A stretch of 6,605 nucleotides of DNA from Lysobacterales bacterium (GTDB taxonomy: Bacteria > Pseudomonadota > Gammaproteobacteria > Xanthomonadales > S139-57), in assembly GCA_026993285.1 (NCBI GenBank), contig JALWTZ010000199.1:1-6605 (forward strand), written 5' to 3'. The position numbers and the translations under genes are program-made. Shown here piece by piece: positions 1 to 5,959 of this stretch. The notes under the pieces were generated by a model. That model had not been told where the DNA came from. It searched no databases and saw nothing but the letters and a program-made list of their open reading frames with translations. The number at the start of each line of letters is the position of its first letter. Position 1 is the first letter of the stretch.

Positions 1-478
1 TGCCCGGTTGCACCGCGCAGCGGCGGGCCTGTTGCTCGGCCTCGCGGGCCTTGGATTCCTGCCGTTCCAGCCGGTAGGCACTGGCCATGGTCAGCCAGTT
101 GCGGCTGCATAGCGGCCCCACCCGTGGGCCTTTTTCCCAGGAGTTGCGCGCATAGTTCCGTGCCAGTTCGGCATGCCCCTCATTCAGCAGCAGTTCAGCC
201 AGATACTGCAACAGTTCCGGGTGATCCGGTGCCAGCCGCAGGGCCTGGCGAATGCGCTTCACCGCCCAGCGGTATTTGCCCTGGGCCTCGAAAGCCCGTG
301 CCTGGGTGTAGAGTTCGCGAATGGCCGGGTCCTGCAGCGGCCGTACCTCGATCACGCCCGCTTGCTCGCTGGCCTGTTTTCGCAAGGTATCGGGCCGGGT
401 GTTCGGGTGCTGCCGGCCATGCTGACAGGCCGTCAGCAGCAGTACGCCCAGGCAGACAAGAGGCCGTAGTTTTGGCAT
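1..478 (-). CDS. TPR-repeat lipoprotein, N-terminal part (runs off left edge)
   Basis: Reading the minus strand from an ATG whose first base is 478 gives 159 open codons with no stop before the window edge, so the C-terminus is missing. Seen: a short basic start (MPKLR), a hydrophobic stretch and a lipobox LTAC with the cysteine at residue 18, followed by Gln rather than Asp, which by the usual sorting rule favours the outer membrane. After a linker, three TPR-like helical pairs are recognisable at about residues 54-86, 88-120 and 126-159, with typical A/G/Y/A spacing such as AFEAQGKYRWAVKRI and the closing LRLAPDHPE. TPR lipoproteins serve as scaffolds in envelope assembly (PilF/PilW and BamD-like proteins are examples), but I cannot assign this one to a named family. 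No strong Shine-Dalgarno precedes the ATG (only a GGAA about 15 nt upstream); the start rests on the signal peptide. It is transcribed divergently from the DUF4412-like gene. Confidence 0.85.
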   Translation of the reverse strand, partial: MPKLRPLVCLGVLLLTACQHGRQHPNTRPDTLRKQASEQAGVIEVRPLQDPAIRELYTQARAFEAQGKYRWAVKRIRQALRLAPDHPELLQYLAELLLNEGHAELARNYARNSWEKGPRVGPLCSRNWLTMASAYRLERQESKAREAEQQARRCAVQPG

Positions 479-515
479 GATAGTGCGGGTTTGTTCCGGC
501 TCGAGAAAAGGGGCC

Positions 516-544
516 ATTCTAGCAGCCACCCGCATTGGCTTCCA
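516..544 (-). promoter_or_regulatory. candidate extended -10 promoter for the TPR lipoprotein gene
   Basis: On the minus strand the sequence TGCTAGAAT (hexamer TAGAAT at 521-516) fits an extended -10 element (TGn plus a hexamer close to TATAAT). Seventeen bases upstream lies TGGAAG (544-539), a weak -35 match, which is acceptable when an extended -10 is present. Transcription would begin around 508-510, giving a leader of about 30 nt to the ATG at 478. The -35 position overlaps the inverted repeat at 537-556, so that repeat could be an operator. This is pattern matching only. Confidence 0.4.
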
Positions 545-567
545 TGTACGGAAGCCCGGTGGTTTTT
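526..567 (+). terminator. terminator-like hairpin with U-run in the leader region of the DUF4412-like gene
   Basis: Seen directly: GGCTTCC (537-543), a 6-nt loop and GGAAGCC (550-556) form a perfect 7-bp stem. An outer stem pairs CCACC (526-530) with GGTGG (558-562) across an asymmetric internal loop, and TTTTT (563-567) follows at once. That is the layout of a Rho-independent terminator on the + strand; the minus-strand copy has no T-run. It lies upstream of, not after, a rightward gene, so it would act as a leader attenuator, stop stray rightward transcription, or have no such role and instead be a protein-binding repeat. Confidence 0.45.
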
Positions 568-573
568 CAGCCT

Positions 574-592
574 GCCGGATGGGTGATCCGGC
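574..592. repeat. perfect 7-bp inverted repeat upstream of the DUF4412-like ribosome binding site
   Basis: GCCGGAT (574-580), loop GGGTG and ATCCGGC (586-592) pair perfectly. The right arm ends 12 nt before the AAGGAG. In RNA this would be a small stable hairpin just upstream of the ribosome entry site; in DNA it could be an operator for a dimeric regulator. I do not recognise the sequence as a known regulator's site. Confidence 0.5.
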
Positions 593-604
593 GCATCAAT
601 TCTT

Positions 605-610
605 AAGGAG
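605..610 (+). promoter_or_regulatory. ribosome binding site that fixes the GTG start at 618
   Basis: AAGGAG lies 7 nt upstream of the GTG at 618-620, the ideal spacing. The ATG at 627 would be 16 nt away, too far, and would strip the lysines from the signal peptide n-region. This decides the start in favour of GTG. Confidence 0.85.
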
Positions 611-617
611 TCTATTC

Positions 618-1376
618 GTGAAAAAGATGCTATTGACGATGTTGCTGGCCGCCAGTGTGGTACCGGCACAGGCCGACGTGGCGCTGGAATATCGGGACAG
701 TGGCAAGAGCAGCCACCGTATCGTGGTTTCCGGGCACAAGGTACGCATGGACAGCCCGGGTAGCGATGGTTACATGATCTATGATGCCGAAAAGAAAGCC
801 ATGTACACGGTCACGCCCCACCGCAAGGAGTATGTGGTCATGGATACGGCGGCCATGGAGAAAATGTCCGGCATGATGAATGCGGCCATGCAGCAGATGG
901 AAGCGCAACTGGCACAACTGCCACCGGAACAGCAGGCGCAGATGCGACAGATGATGGGCGGGATGATGGGCATGAAAAAGACGCAGGTGAAGGTGGAAAT
1001 GCATCCTACCGGGGAGCAGGGCAATGGCAAGCTGGGCCGCTGCGCCTGGTATCAGATGAAGGTCGATGGCAAGCCGGTGCAAACCGCCTGCCTGGCCGAT
1101 GCCGATGATATTGGTGTACCGGATGAGGATCTGGAGACCATCGAAAGCATGTTTGCCTTCATGCAGGAAATGCTGAGCAAGATTCCGATGATCAAGGCCG
1201 AGGACATGGCCATGGGCGTGTTCGATAAAGGCAAGCTGCCCATCATCCACCGCAACCGTGTGGGCAAGAACGATGGCGAGCTGGTCAAGGTGCGCAAGGG
1301 CGGTGTGGATGCCAGTCTGTTTACCATCCCCGCCGCGTACCGGCAGCGCACCCTGGATGAGATGAGCGGGCGATAA
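618..1376 (+). CDS. secreted methionine-rich DUF4412-like protein
   Basis: This encodes 252 residues from a GTG start with AAGGAG 7 nt upstream. Residues 1-19 form a Sec signal peptide (basic KK, a hydrophobic MLLTMLLAASVV core, cleavage after AQA), so the mature protein starts DVALEY and should be periplasmic or envelope-associated. The opening of the mature part, with beta-rich text such as HRIVVSGHKVRMDSPG and YMIYDAEKKAMYTVTPHRK, resembles the DUF4412 family, whose function is unknown to me. Residues 75-119 hold 13 methionines, many as MM or MxxM pairs, flanking a PPEQQ turn; this segment looks helical. Two cysteines (142 and 158) could form a disulfide in the periplasm. The C-terminal part (about 185-252) resumes the beta-like pattern and ends near FTIPAAY, as in related outer-membrane-facing domains. 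The next gene starts 9 nt after the TAA, so cotranscription is possible unless the hairpin at 1412-1440 terminates. The family call comes from memory of sequence character, not a search. Confidence 0.8.
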   Translation: MKKMLLTMLLAASVVPAQADVALEYRDSGKSSHRIVVSGHKVRMDSPGSDGYMIYDAEKKAMYTVTPHRKEYVVMDTAAMEKMSGMMNAAMQQMEAQLAQLPPEQQAQMRQMMGGMMGMKKTQVKVEMHPTGEQGNGKLGRCAWYQMKVDGKPVQTACLADADDIGVPDEDLETIESMFAFMQEMLSKIPMIKAEDMAMGVFDKGKLPIIHRNRVGKNDGELVKVRKGGVDASLFTIPAAYRQRTLDEMSGR

Positions 1377-1385
1377 GCACCGCTG

Positions 1386-4300
1386 ATGGGCGGAAGGCAG
1401 CACAGGGCAGCACAGGGTCAGGACACGCGCCTGACCCTGTTGCTGTTTGGGGTTGGCGCGGAAAGCCCGGCCCTGCCCAGGCACTGGCTTGAAGACAATC
1501 CCGGGGCAGGGCTGTGCTATCTGGGTGAGCGTGGCCGCCTGCCCGGCGGGCAGTATCTGGGGCCCGCGCCGGACGGGCCCTGGTGGCAGTGGCTGGGGGA
1601 ATACCGGGAAAAGATTCCCCCGGCTCTGCGCGCACAACCCTTGTTGTTGCTGGATGCCCGCGTGCCCTTGCCGCCCCTTGCGCTGGAGCGCCTGCTGCAT
1701 GCGGCCGGCACGCTGGAGCAGCCGGCTGTGCTGAGTCCGCTGCACCCGCGCCATCCGGCACTGGCCGCGCTGGATGAACACCCGGCCTGGCAGGCCGCGG
1801 ATGCCCGGCAACGGGATGCCGCCTGTTTTCTGCTCAATGATCCCGTGCTGCTACCGCAGGCCTGGCTGAATCCACAGGCGGTGTGGATGCAGCCGGCGCT
1901 GCTGGAGGCGGATGGCTGGCAGCCCGAAGACCTGGCGGAAAACAATGCCTGCTGGCTGCAGCCCGACCTACTGCTGGGCAGCCCGGATATGGCGGCCGGA
2001 GAAGGAGCGGGTGACAGCGGCCAGTTGCGGCGCATGGTCAGCCGGCTGCGTGACTGGCCGCAATGGCCGCCGGCCTGCTGGCCCGGCCTGCAGCCCGAGC
2101 CGGTGATCCTGCATGTCACCCATGACTGGGGCGGTGGCACGGAGCAGTGGCTGCGGGATTACTGCGCGGCGGAAGACCATGCCATTCATCTGGTATTACG
2201 CAGCCTGGGTGACTGGAAATCCCAACGCTATGGCCAGCGCCTGCAACTGCAACTGGGCCCGACGGGGCCGGTGTTGCGTGAATGGCCCCTGCAGCCGGCC
2301 ATTCGCGGTGTGGCCGGGCAACATGCGGGCTGGAAAAGCCGGGTGGAAGCCCTGCTGGAGCGTTTTCAGGTACAGCGTGTGCTGGTTTCTTCCCTGATCG
2401 GCCATAGTCTGGAAGCCCTGAACCGGCCCAGGACACGAACACTGTGGCTGCTGCACGATTATTTTCCCTACTGCCCGGCCTTGAACCTGTACTTCGGTGA
2501 AGTCTGCCGGCAGTGTGACGCGAAACGCATGGGGGCCTGCTTTGCCGAAAACCCCTGCAACCGGCTGTTGCAACCGCGTCAGCCATCGGTCTGGTTGCAG
2601 CGCAGGCAGCAGGTGGAGGCCATCCTGGAACAGGCGCCGCTGGAGCAGGCCGCGCCCTCCCGGCGGGTGCTGGAACAGCTGCGTCGCATCCACCCGGCAT
2701 GGGTGCGGGAAGATGCCGCTGTCATTCCCCATGGCCTGCCCGCGGCGCTGGCACAGGCCGAGCCGCTGCCACTGCCGGAAGATTATGACCGCAGCGAAAA
2801 ACTGCGCCTGGTGGTGCCGGGGCAGCTTTCCACCGCCAAGGGGCTGAAACTGCTGCAGCAGGCCTGGCCCCGGCTGGCCGCGTATTGTGAACTGTATCTG
2901 CTGGGCTGTGGCAAGGAAGGGCGGGCCTTCTGGGGGCTGGCCGGCGTGCATGTCATTCCCCGCTATCAGCGTGAACAGTTGCCGGAACAGCTGCGTCACA
3001 TCCGCCCCCATCTGGCCCTGTTTCTCTCCACCGTGCCGGAAACCTTCGGCCTGGCACTGGTGGAGCACATGCACCTACATGTGGTGCCGGTGGCCACCCG
3101 GCTGGGGGCCTTTGCCGAGCATGTCGAAGACAGCCGCACCGGCTGCCTGATCAGCCCGGATGCGCAGGCACTGGTGGATTGTGTGCAGGCGCTGGCACAA
3201 GACCGTGCCCGGATCGCGGCCCTGCATCAGAATCTGCAGGGCTGGAAGGCGCGCGACCTGCAGGCCATGGTGGCCGATTACCGCAAGCGGCTGGGCCTGC
3301 GTAGAAAAAAATCCTCACCCCGTTATACTGTGCGCCCGCTGACGCAGGCGGCCCTGTTGAATCAGGAACAGACCCTGACGCAGGCATTGGCCGCCGAGGC
3401 CACGCTGGCCGAGACCCGCGAGCAGCTGCGGGCACAGCAGACGGAACTGGAAAAACGGGCGCAATGGGCACGCCGCACCGAGCAGGAATTACAGGAGCGC
3501 ACCCAGTGGGCGCTGGCAATGAGAAAACAGATTCTGAAACAGGAATCGGAGATACGAGGCTTGAGAAAGGCGGTGCAGGAGATTACGGAAACCCGGAACA
3601 ACACACGGGCCGCGCTGGAACAGGAGCAGCAGCGCCGGGCCGCGGTGGAGCGGGACCAGCAGCAACTGCAACACCAGCTACAACAAAAAATGGCCATTAT
3701 CCGTCGCCTGGAACAGGACAAGGCCGCACTGCTGGCCAGTACCTCCTGGAAAGTCACCCGGCCCCTGCGCCTGCTGGGCCATGCCCTGAAAGTGATTCGC
3801 CAGCGCGGCGGGTACTACCTGCACCATAGCTGGAGCCTGTGGCGCGGGCTGCTGCGCAATCTGCGTACCCGTGGCCTGCGGGGCACTTGGCAGCGCATTC
3901 AGGAGCGCCTGCGCGGCCGGCAGCAAGCGGGAAGACAAGATCCGGTGGCCTTGACCGTGGCCGAAGTGCCTGAACCTGTCGCAGCCACCGAACCACAGAC
4001 AGCCCTCGACCTGCCGCCATTGCCCGTACTGCCACGCGCGGCCAAGCCGCGGGTTTCCATCGTGATTCCGGTCTACAACCAGTTGCACCATACCCTGGCC
4101 TGTCTGCGGTCACTGGCGGAAACGGTGGGCGAGATCCCGGTGGAAATCATTGTGGTGGATGATTGTTCCGGCGAGGATGCCACCCCGGAGCTGTTGCCGC
4201 GGGTGGAAGGGCTGGTCTATCTGCGCAATGAAGAAAATCTGGGCTTTGTCGGCAGTTGCAACCGTGGGGCCGCCGAGGCTCACGGGGAATACCTGTTCTT

Positions 4301-5957
4301 TCTCAACAACGACACCCAAGTGCAGCCGGGCTGGCTGCCACCCTTGCTGCGCCAGTTCGAACAGCGGCCGGAAACGGGTCTGGTGGGCAGCCAGCTGGTC
4401 TACCCGGATGGCCGCCTGCAGGAGTCCGGCGGCATCGTCTTTTCCGATGCCAGTGGCTGGAATGTGGGCCGCTTCGAGCACCCCGACGACCCGCGCTACC
4501 ACTACGCCCGCCAGGTGGATTACTGCTCCGGCGCGGCCATACTCCTGCCACGGGCACTGTTCGAGCAATTGGGCGGCTTTGATGAAATCTACGCCCCGGC
4601 CTACTACGAAGACACCGACCTGGCCTTCAAGGTACGCCAGCACGGGCGGGAAGTCTGGGTGCAGCCGGCCTCGCGGGTGGTGCATTTCGAGGGCGTTACC
4701 TGTGGCACCGATACCGGCAGCGGGGTGAAAAAGCACCAGCTCATCAACCAGAAAACCTTCCGCGAGCGCTGGGCCGAAGCCCTGGCCCTGCAGCCGCCAC
4801 CGGGCAGCCCCATCGACCTGGCCAAGGAGCACCGGGTGGCCGGGCGGGTGCTGATCATCGATGCCTGCACCCCCACGCCGGATCAGGATTCCGGCTCGGT
4901 ACGCATGCAGAACCTGTTTCGCCTGTTTCAGCAACTGGGCTGGAAAGTCAGCTTTCTGCCGGAAAACCACGCCCGGCTGGAACCCTACACCGCCCGTTTC
5001 CAGGCCATGGGCGTGGAAATGCTGCACGCGCCCTGGTTCGATGGCCCGGGCTGGTTCGAACGGCGCGGCCACGAGTTCGATCTGGTGATACTGAGCCGCC
5101 ATTATGTGGCCAGCCAGTACCTGGATCTGGTGCATGCCTGGATGCCCCAGGCCCGGGTGTGGTTCGATACGGTGGACCTGCACTACCTGCGGGAACAGCG
5201 GCAGGCGGCACTGGAAAACAGCGAGACCCTGCGCCGGCAGGCGGCACAGACCCGCGAGCAGGAGCTGAAGGTGGCGCGCAGTTGCGATCTGACCCTGGTG
5301 GTCAGCCCGGTGGAGCAGCAGGAACTGGCCGAAGTGGCCCCGGAGGTGGATGTGGCGGTGTTGTCCAATATCCACCACCTGCCGGAAACGCCCGGCCTGC
5401 CCTTCGAGCAGCGCCAGGGGCTGGTCTTCGTCGGCGGCTATCAGCATCCGCCCAATGTGGATGCCGCCCACTGGTTTGTGGAGGCCATCTTCCCGCTGAT
5501 CCGCGCCGAACTGCCGGAAGTGGAATTTCATCTGGTGGGCAGCAAGGCACCGGATTCGGTGCGCGCGCTGGGGGAACGGGAAGGGGTGGTCTTTCACGGT
5601 TTCGTGGAGGAGATCGAACCGTTCATGCGCGAGGTGCGCCTGGCCGTGGCGCCCCTGCGCTACGGTGCCGGCGTCAAGGGCAAGGTGAACATGAGCATGG
5701 CCCACGGCCAGCCGGTGGTGGGCACCCCCATGGCCTTCGAGGGCATGTATGCCGAACATGGCGTGCACGGGCTGATGGCGGAGACGGCAGAAGATTTTGC
5801 CCGTGAAGTGGTGCGTGCCTACGGTGATCCGCAACTGTGGCAGCGGCTTTCCGAAGGCGGGCGGGAGAATGTACTGCGCCACTTCTCCATGCAGGCGGCG
5901 CGGGAACGGCTGGAATCGCTGTTGCCGCAGACCGGCGGCACAGCCGGAGTGCGCTAG
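1386..5957 (+). CDS. multidomain glycosyltransferase: GT4 - coiled coil - GT2 - GT4
   Basis: This encodes 1523 residues, without signal peptide or transmembrane helix, so it is cytoplasmic or peripheral to the inner membrane. Domains seen: residues 1-235, no clear family, possibly a degenerate GT-A fold (LLLLDARVPLPP at 86-97). Residues 238-638, a GT4 (GT-B) domain: VTHDWGGGTEQW near 244, GQLSTAKG at 479-486 and E552-x7-E560 (ETFGLALVE). Residues 656-783, a Q/E/R-rich coiled coil, ending in STSWKVTRPLR (785-795), an element often seen beside coiled coils in polysaccharide transferases, then a basic, W/Y-containing stretch to about 850. Residues 889-1130, a GT2 (GT-A) domain: VSIVIPVYN, VVDD (923-926), the DxD-like NND (974-976), catalytic-base type YYEDTD (1073-1078) and HFEGVTCGTDTGSG from 1100. 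Residues 1154-1515, a second GT4-like domain: RVLIIDACTPTPDQDSGS, FVGGYQHPPNVD and APLRYGAGVKGK. Known for the families: GT2 uses nucleotide sugars with inversion, GT4 with retention. Inferred: it adds several sugars to a lipid-linked surface glycan; substrates cannot be read. The start is weak: 1386 is the only ATG ahead of the recognisable domains, without a clear Shine-Dalgarno, so coupling to the gene upstream is likely. Confidence 0.9.
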   Translation: MGGRQHRAAQGQDTRLTLLLFGVGAESPALPRHWLEDNPGAGLCYLGERGRLPGGQYLGPAPDGPWWQWLGEYREKIPPALRAQPLLLLDARVPLPPLALERLLHAAGTLEQPAVLSPLHPRHPALAALDEHPAWQAADARQRDAACFLLNDPVLLPQAWLNPQAVWMQPALLEADGWQPEDLAENNACWLQPDLLLGSPDMAAGEGAGDSGQLRRMVSRLRDWPQWPPACWPGLQPEPVILHVTHDWGGGTEQWLRDYCAAEDHAIHLVLRSLGDWKSQRYGQRLQLQLGPTGPVLREWPLQPAIRGVAGQHAGWKSRVEALLERFQVQRVLVSSLIGHSLEALNRPRTRTLWLLHDYFPYCPALNLYFGEVCRQCDAKRMGACFAENPCNRLLQPRQPSVWLQRRQQVEAILEQAPLEQAAPSRRVLEQLRRIHPAWVREDAAVIPHGLPAALAQAEPLPLPEDYDRSEKLRLVVPGQLSTAKGLKLLQQAWPRLAAYCELYLLGCGKEGRAFWGLAGVHVIPRYQREQLPEQLRHIRPHLALFLSTVPETFGLALVEHMHLHVVPVATRLGAFAEHVEDSRTGCLISPDAQALVDCVQALAQDRARIAALHQNLQGWKARDLQAMVADYRKRLGLRRKKSSPRYTVRPLTQAALLNQEQTLTQALAAEATLAETREQLRAQQTELEKRAQWARRTEQELQERTQWALAMRKQILKQESEIRGLRKAVQEITETRNNTRAALEQEQQRRAAVERDQQQLQHQLQQKMAIIRRLEQDKAALLASTSWKVTRPLRLLGHALKVIRQRGGYYLHHSWSLWRGLLRNLRTRGLRGTWQRIQERLRGRQQAGRQDPVALTVAEVPEPVAATEPQTALDLPPLPVLPRAAKPRVSIVIPVYNQLHHTLACLRSLAETVGEIPVEIIVVDDCSGEDATPELLPRVEGLVYLRNEENLGFVGSCNRGAAEAHGEYLFFLNNDTQVQPGWLPPLLRQFEQRPETGLVGSQLVYPDGRLQESGGIVFSDASGWNVGRFEHPDDPRYHYARQVDYCSGAAILLPRALFEQLGGFDEIYAPAYYEDTDLAFKVRQHGREVWVQPASRVVHFEGVTCGTDTGSGVKKHQLINQKTFRERWAEALALQPPPGSPIDLAKEHRVAGRVLIIDACTPTPDQDSGSVRMQNLFRLFQQLGWKVSFLPENHARLEPYTARFQAMGVEMLHAPWFDGPGWFERRGHEFDLVILSRHYVASQYLDLVHAWMPQARVWFDTVDLHYLREQRQAALENSETLRRQAAQTREQELKVARSCDLTLVVSPVEQQELAEVAPEVDVAVLSNIHHLPETPGLPFEQRQGLVFVGGYQHPPNVDAAHWFVEAIFPLIRAELPEVEFHLVGSKAPDSVRALGEREGVVFHGFVEEIEPFMREVRLAVAPLRYGAGVKGKVNMSMAHGQPVVGTPMAFEGMYAEHGVHGLMAETAEDFAREVVRAYGDPQLWQRLSEGGRENVLRHFSMQAARERLESLLPQTGGTAGVR
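1396..1417. repeat. tandem 10-bp direct repeat at the glycosyltransferase start
   Basis: GGCAGCACAG occurs twice back to back (1396-1405 and 1406-1415), followed by GG, the start of a third unit. The unit length is not a multiple of three, so any gain or loss of a copy would put the ATG at 1386 out of frame with the rest of the protein. Confidence 0.7.
1412..1440 (+). terminator. strong hairpin, terminator- or attenuator-like, within the first codons of the glycosyltransferase
   Basis: Seen directly: CAGGGTCAGG (1413-1422), a 7-nt loop and CCTGACCCTG (1430-1439) pair perfectly over 10 bp, and A1412-T1440 adds an eleventh pair. The following bases (TGCTGTTT, 1441-1448) are only moderately T-rich. 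The stem begins 36 nt after the stop of the DUF4412-like gene, a normal place for its terminator, yet it lies within codons 9-19 of the downstream frame if translation starts at 1386. Terminator strength cannot be judged by eye. Confidence 0.5.
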
Positions 5958-5959
5958 TT

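Larger units (their letters stand above)
479..617. other. divergent intergenic region between the lipoprotein and DUF4412-like genes
   Basis: This 139-bp stretch separates two divergent starts, so it should hold promoters for both. It contains an extended -10-like element for the leftward gene, two perfect 7-bp inverted repeats (537-556 and 574-592), a TTTTT run at 563-567 and the ribosome binding site of the rightward gene. I find no convincing sigma-70 promoter for the rightward gene; the best candidate, TTGTTC at 491-496 with CATTCT at 515-520, matches poorly at -10. The rightward reading frame stays open upstream of 618, but that extension lacks a ribosome binding site and would destroy the signal peptide, so I treat it as noncoding. 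Confidence 0.8.

Noticed and set aside
124..480. Two overlapping plus-strand open frames opposite the TPR lipoprotein
   Set aside because: The minus strand reads through the same region with a lipobox and TPR repeats; the plus frames are Pro/Arg/Ala-rich and featureless.
477..617. Upstream extension of the DUF4412-like gene to an ATG near 479
   Set aside because: The extension crosses the divergent promoter region, has no ribosome binding site, and would bury the signal peptide about 47 residues in.
630..1811. 393-codon minus-strand open frame across the DUF4412-like gene
   Set aside because: It covers a gene with a good ribosome binding site and signal peptide on the other strand and has no motif of its own; its His/Leu/Gln-rich translation is typical of a shadow frame.
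3324..3329. TATACT as an internal promoter -10 inside the glycosyltransferase
   Set aside because: No acceptable -35 element lies 16-18 bp upstream and there is no TG extension; an AT-rich spot around the lysine codons explains it.
4110..5882. 590-codon open frame on the minus strand opposite the GT2 and second GT4 domains
   Set aside because: It is antisense to well-supported domain motifs, shows low-complexity His/Gln/Gly-rich text and no recognisable motif. Long antisense frames are expected in GC-rich genes with strong third-position G/C bias.
5932..5947. Inverted repeat CCGGC/GCCGG at the end of the glycosyltransferase as a terminator
   Set aside because: The stem is only 5 bp and is not followed by a T-run; such short G/C pairs are common at this base composition.
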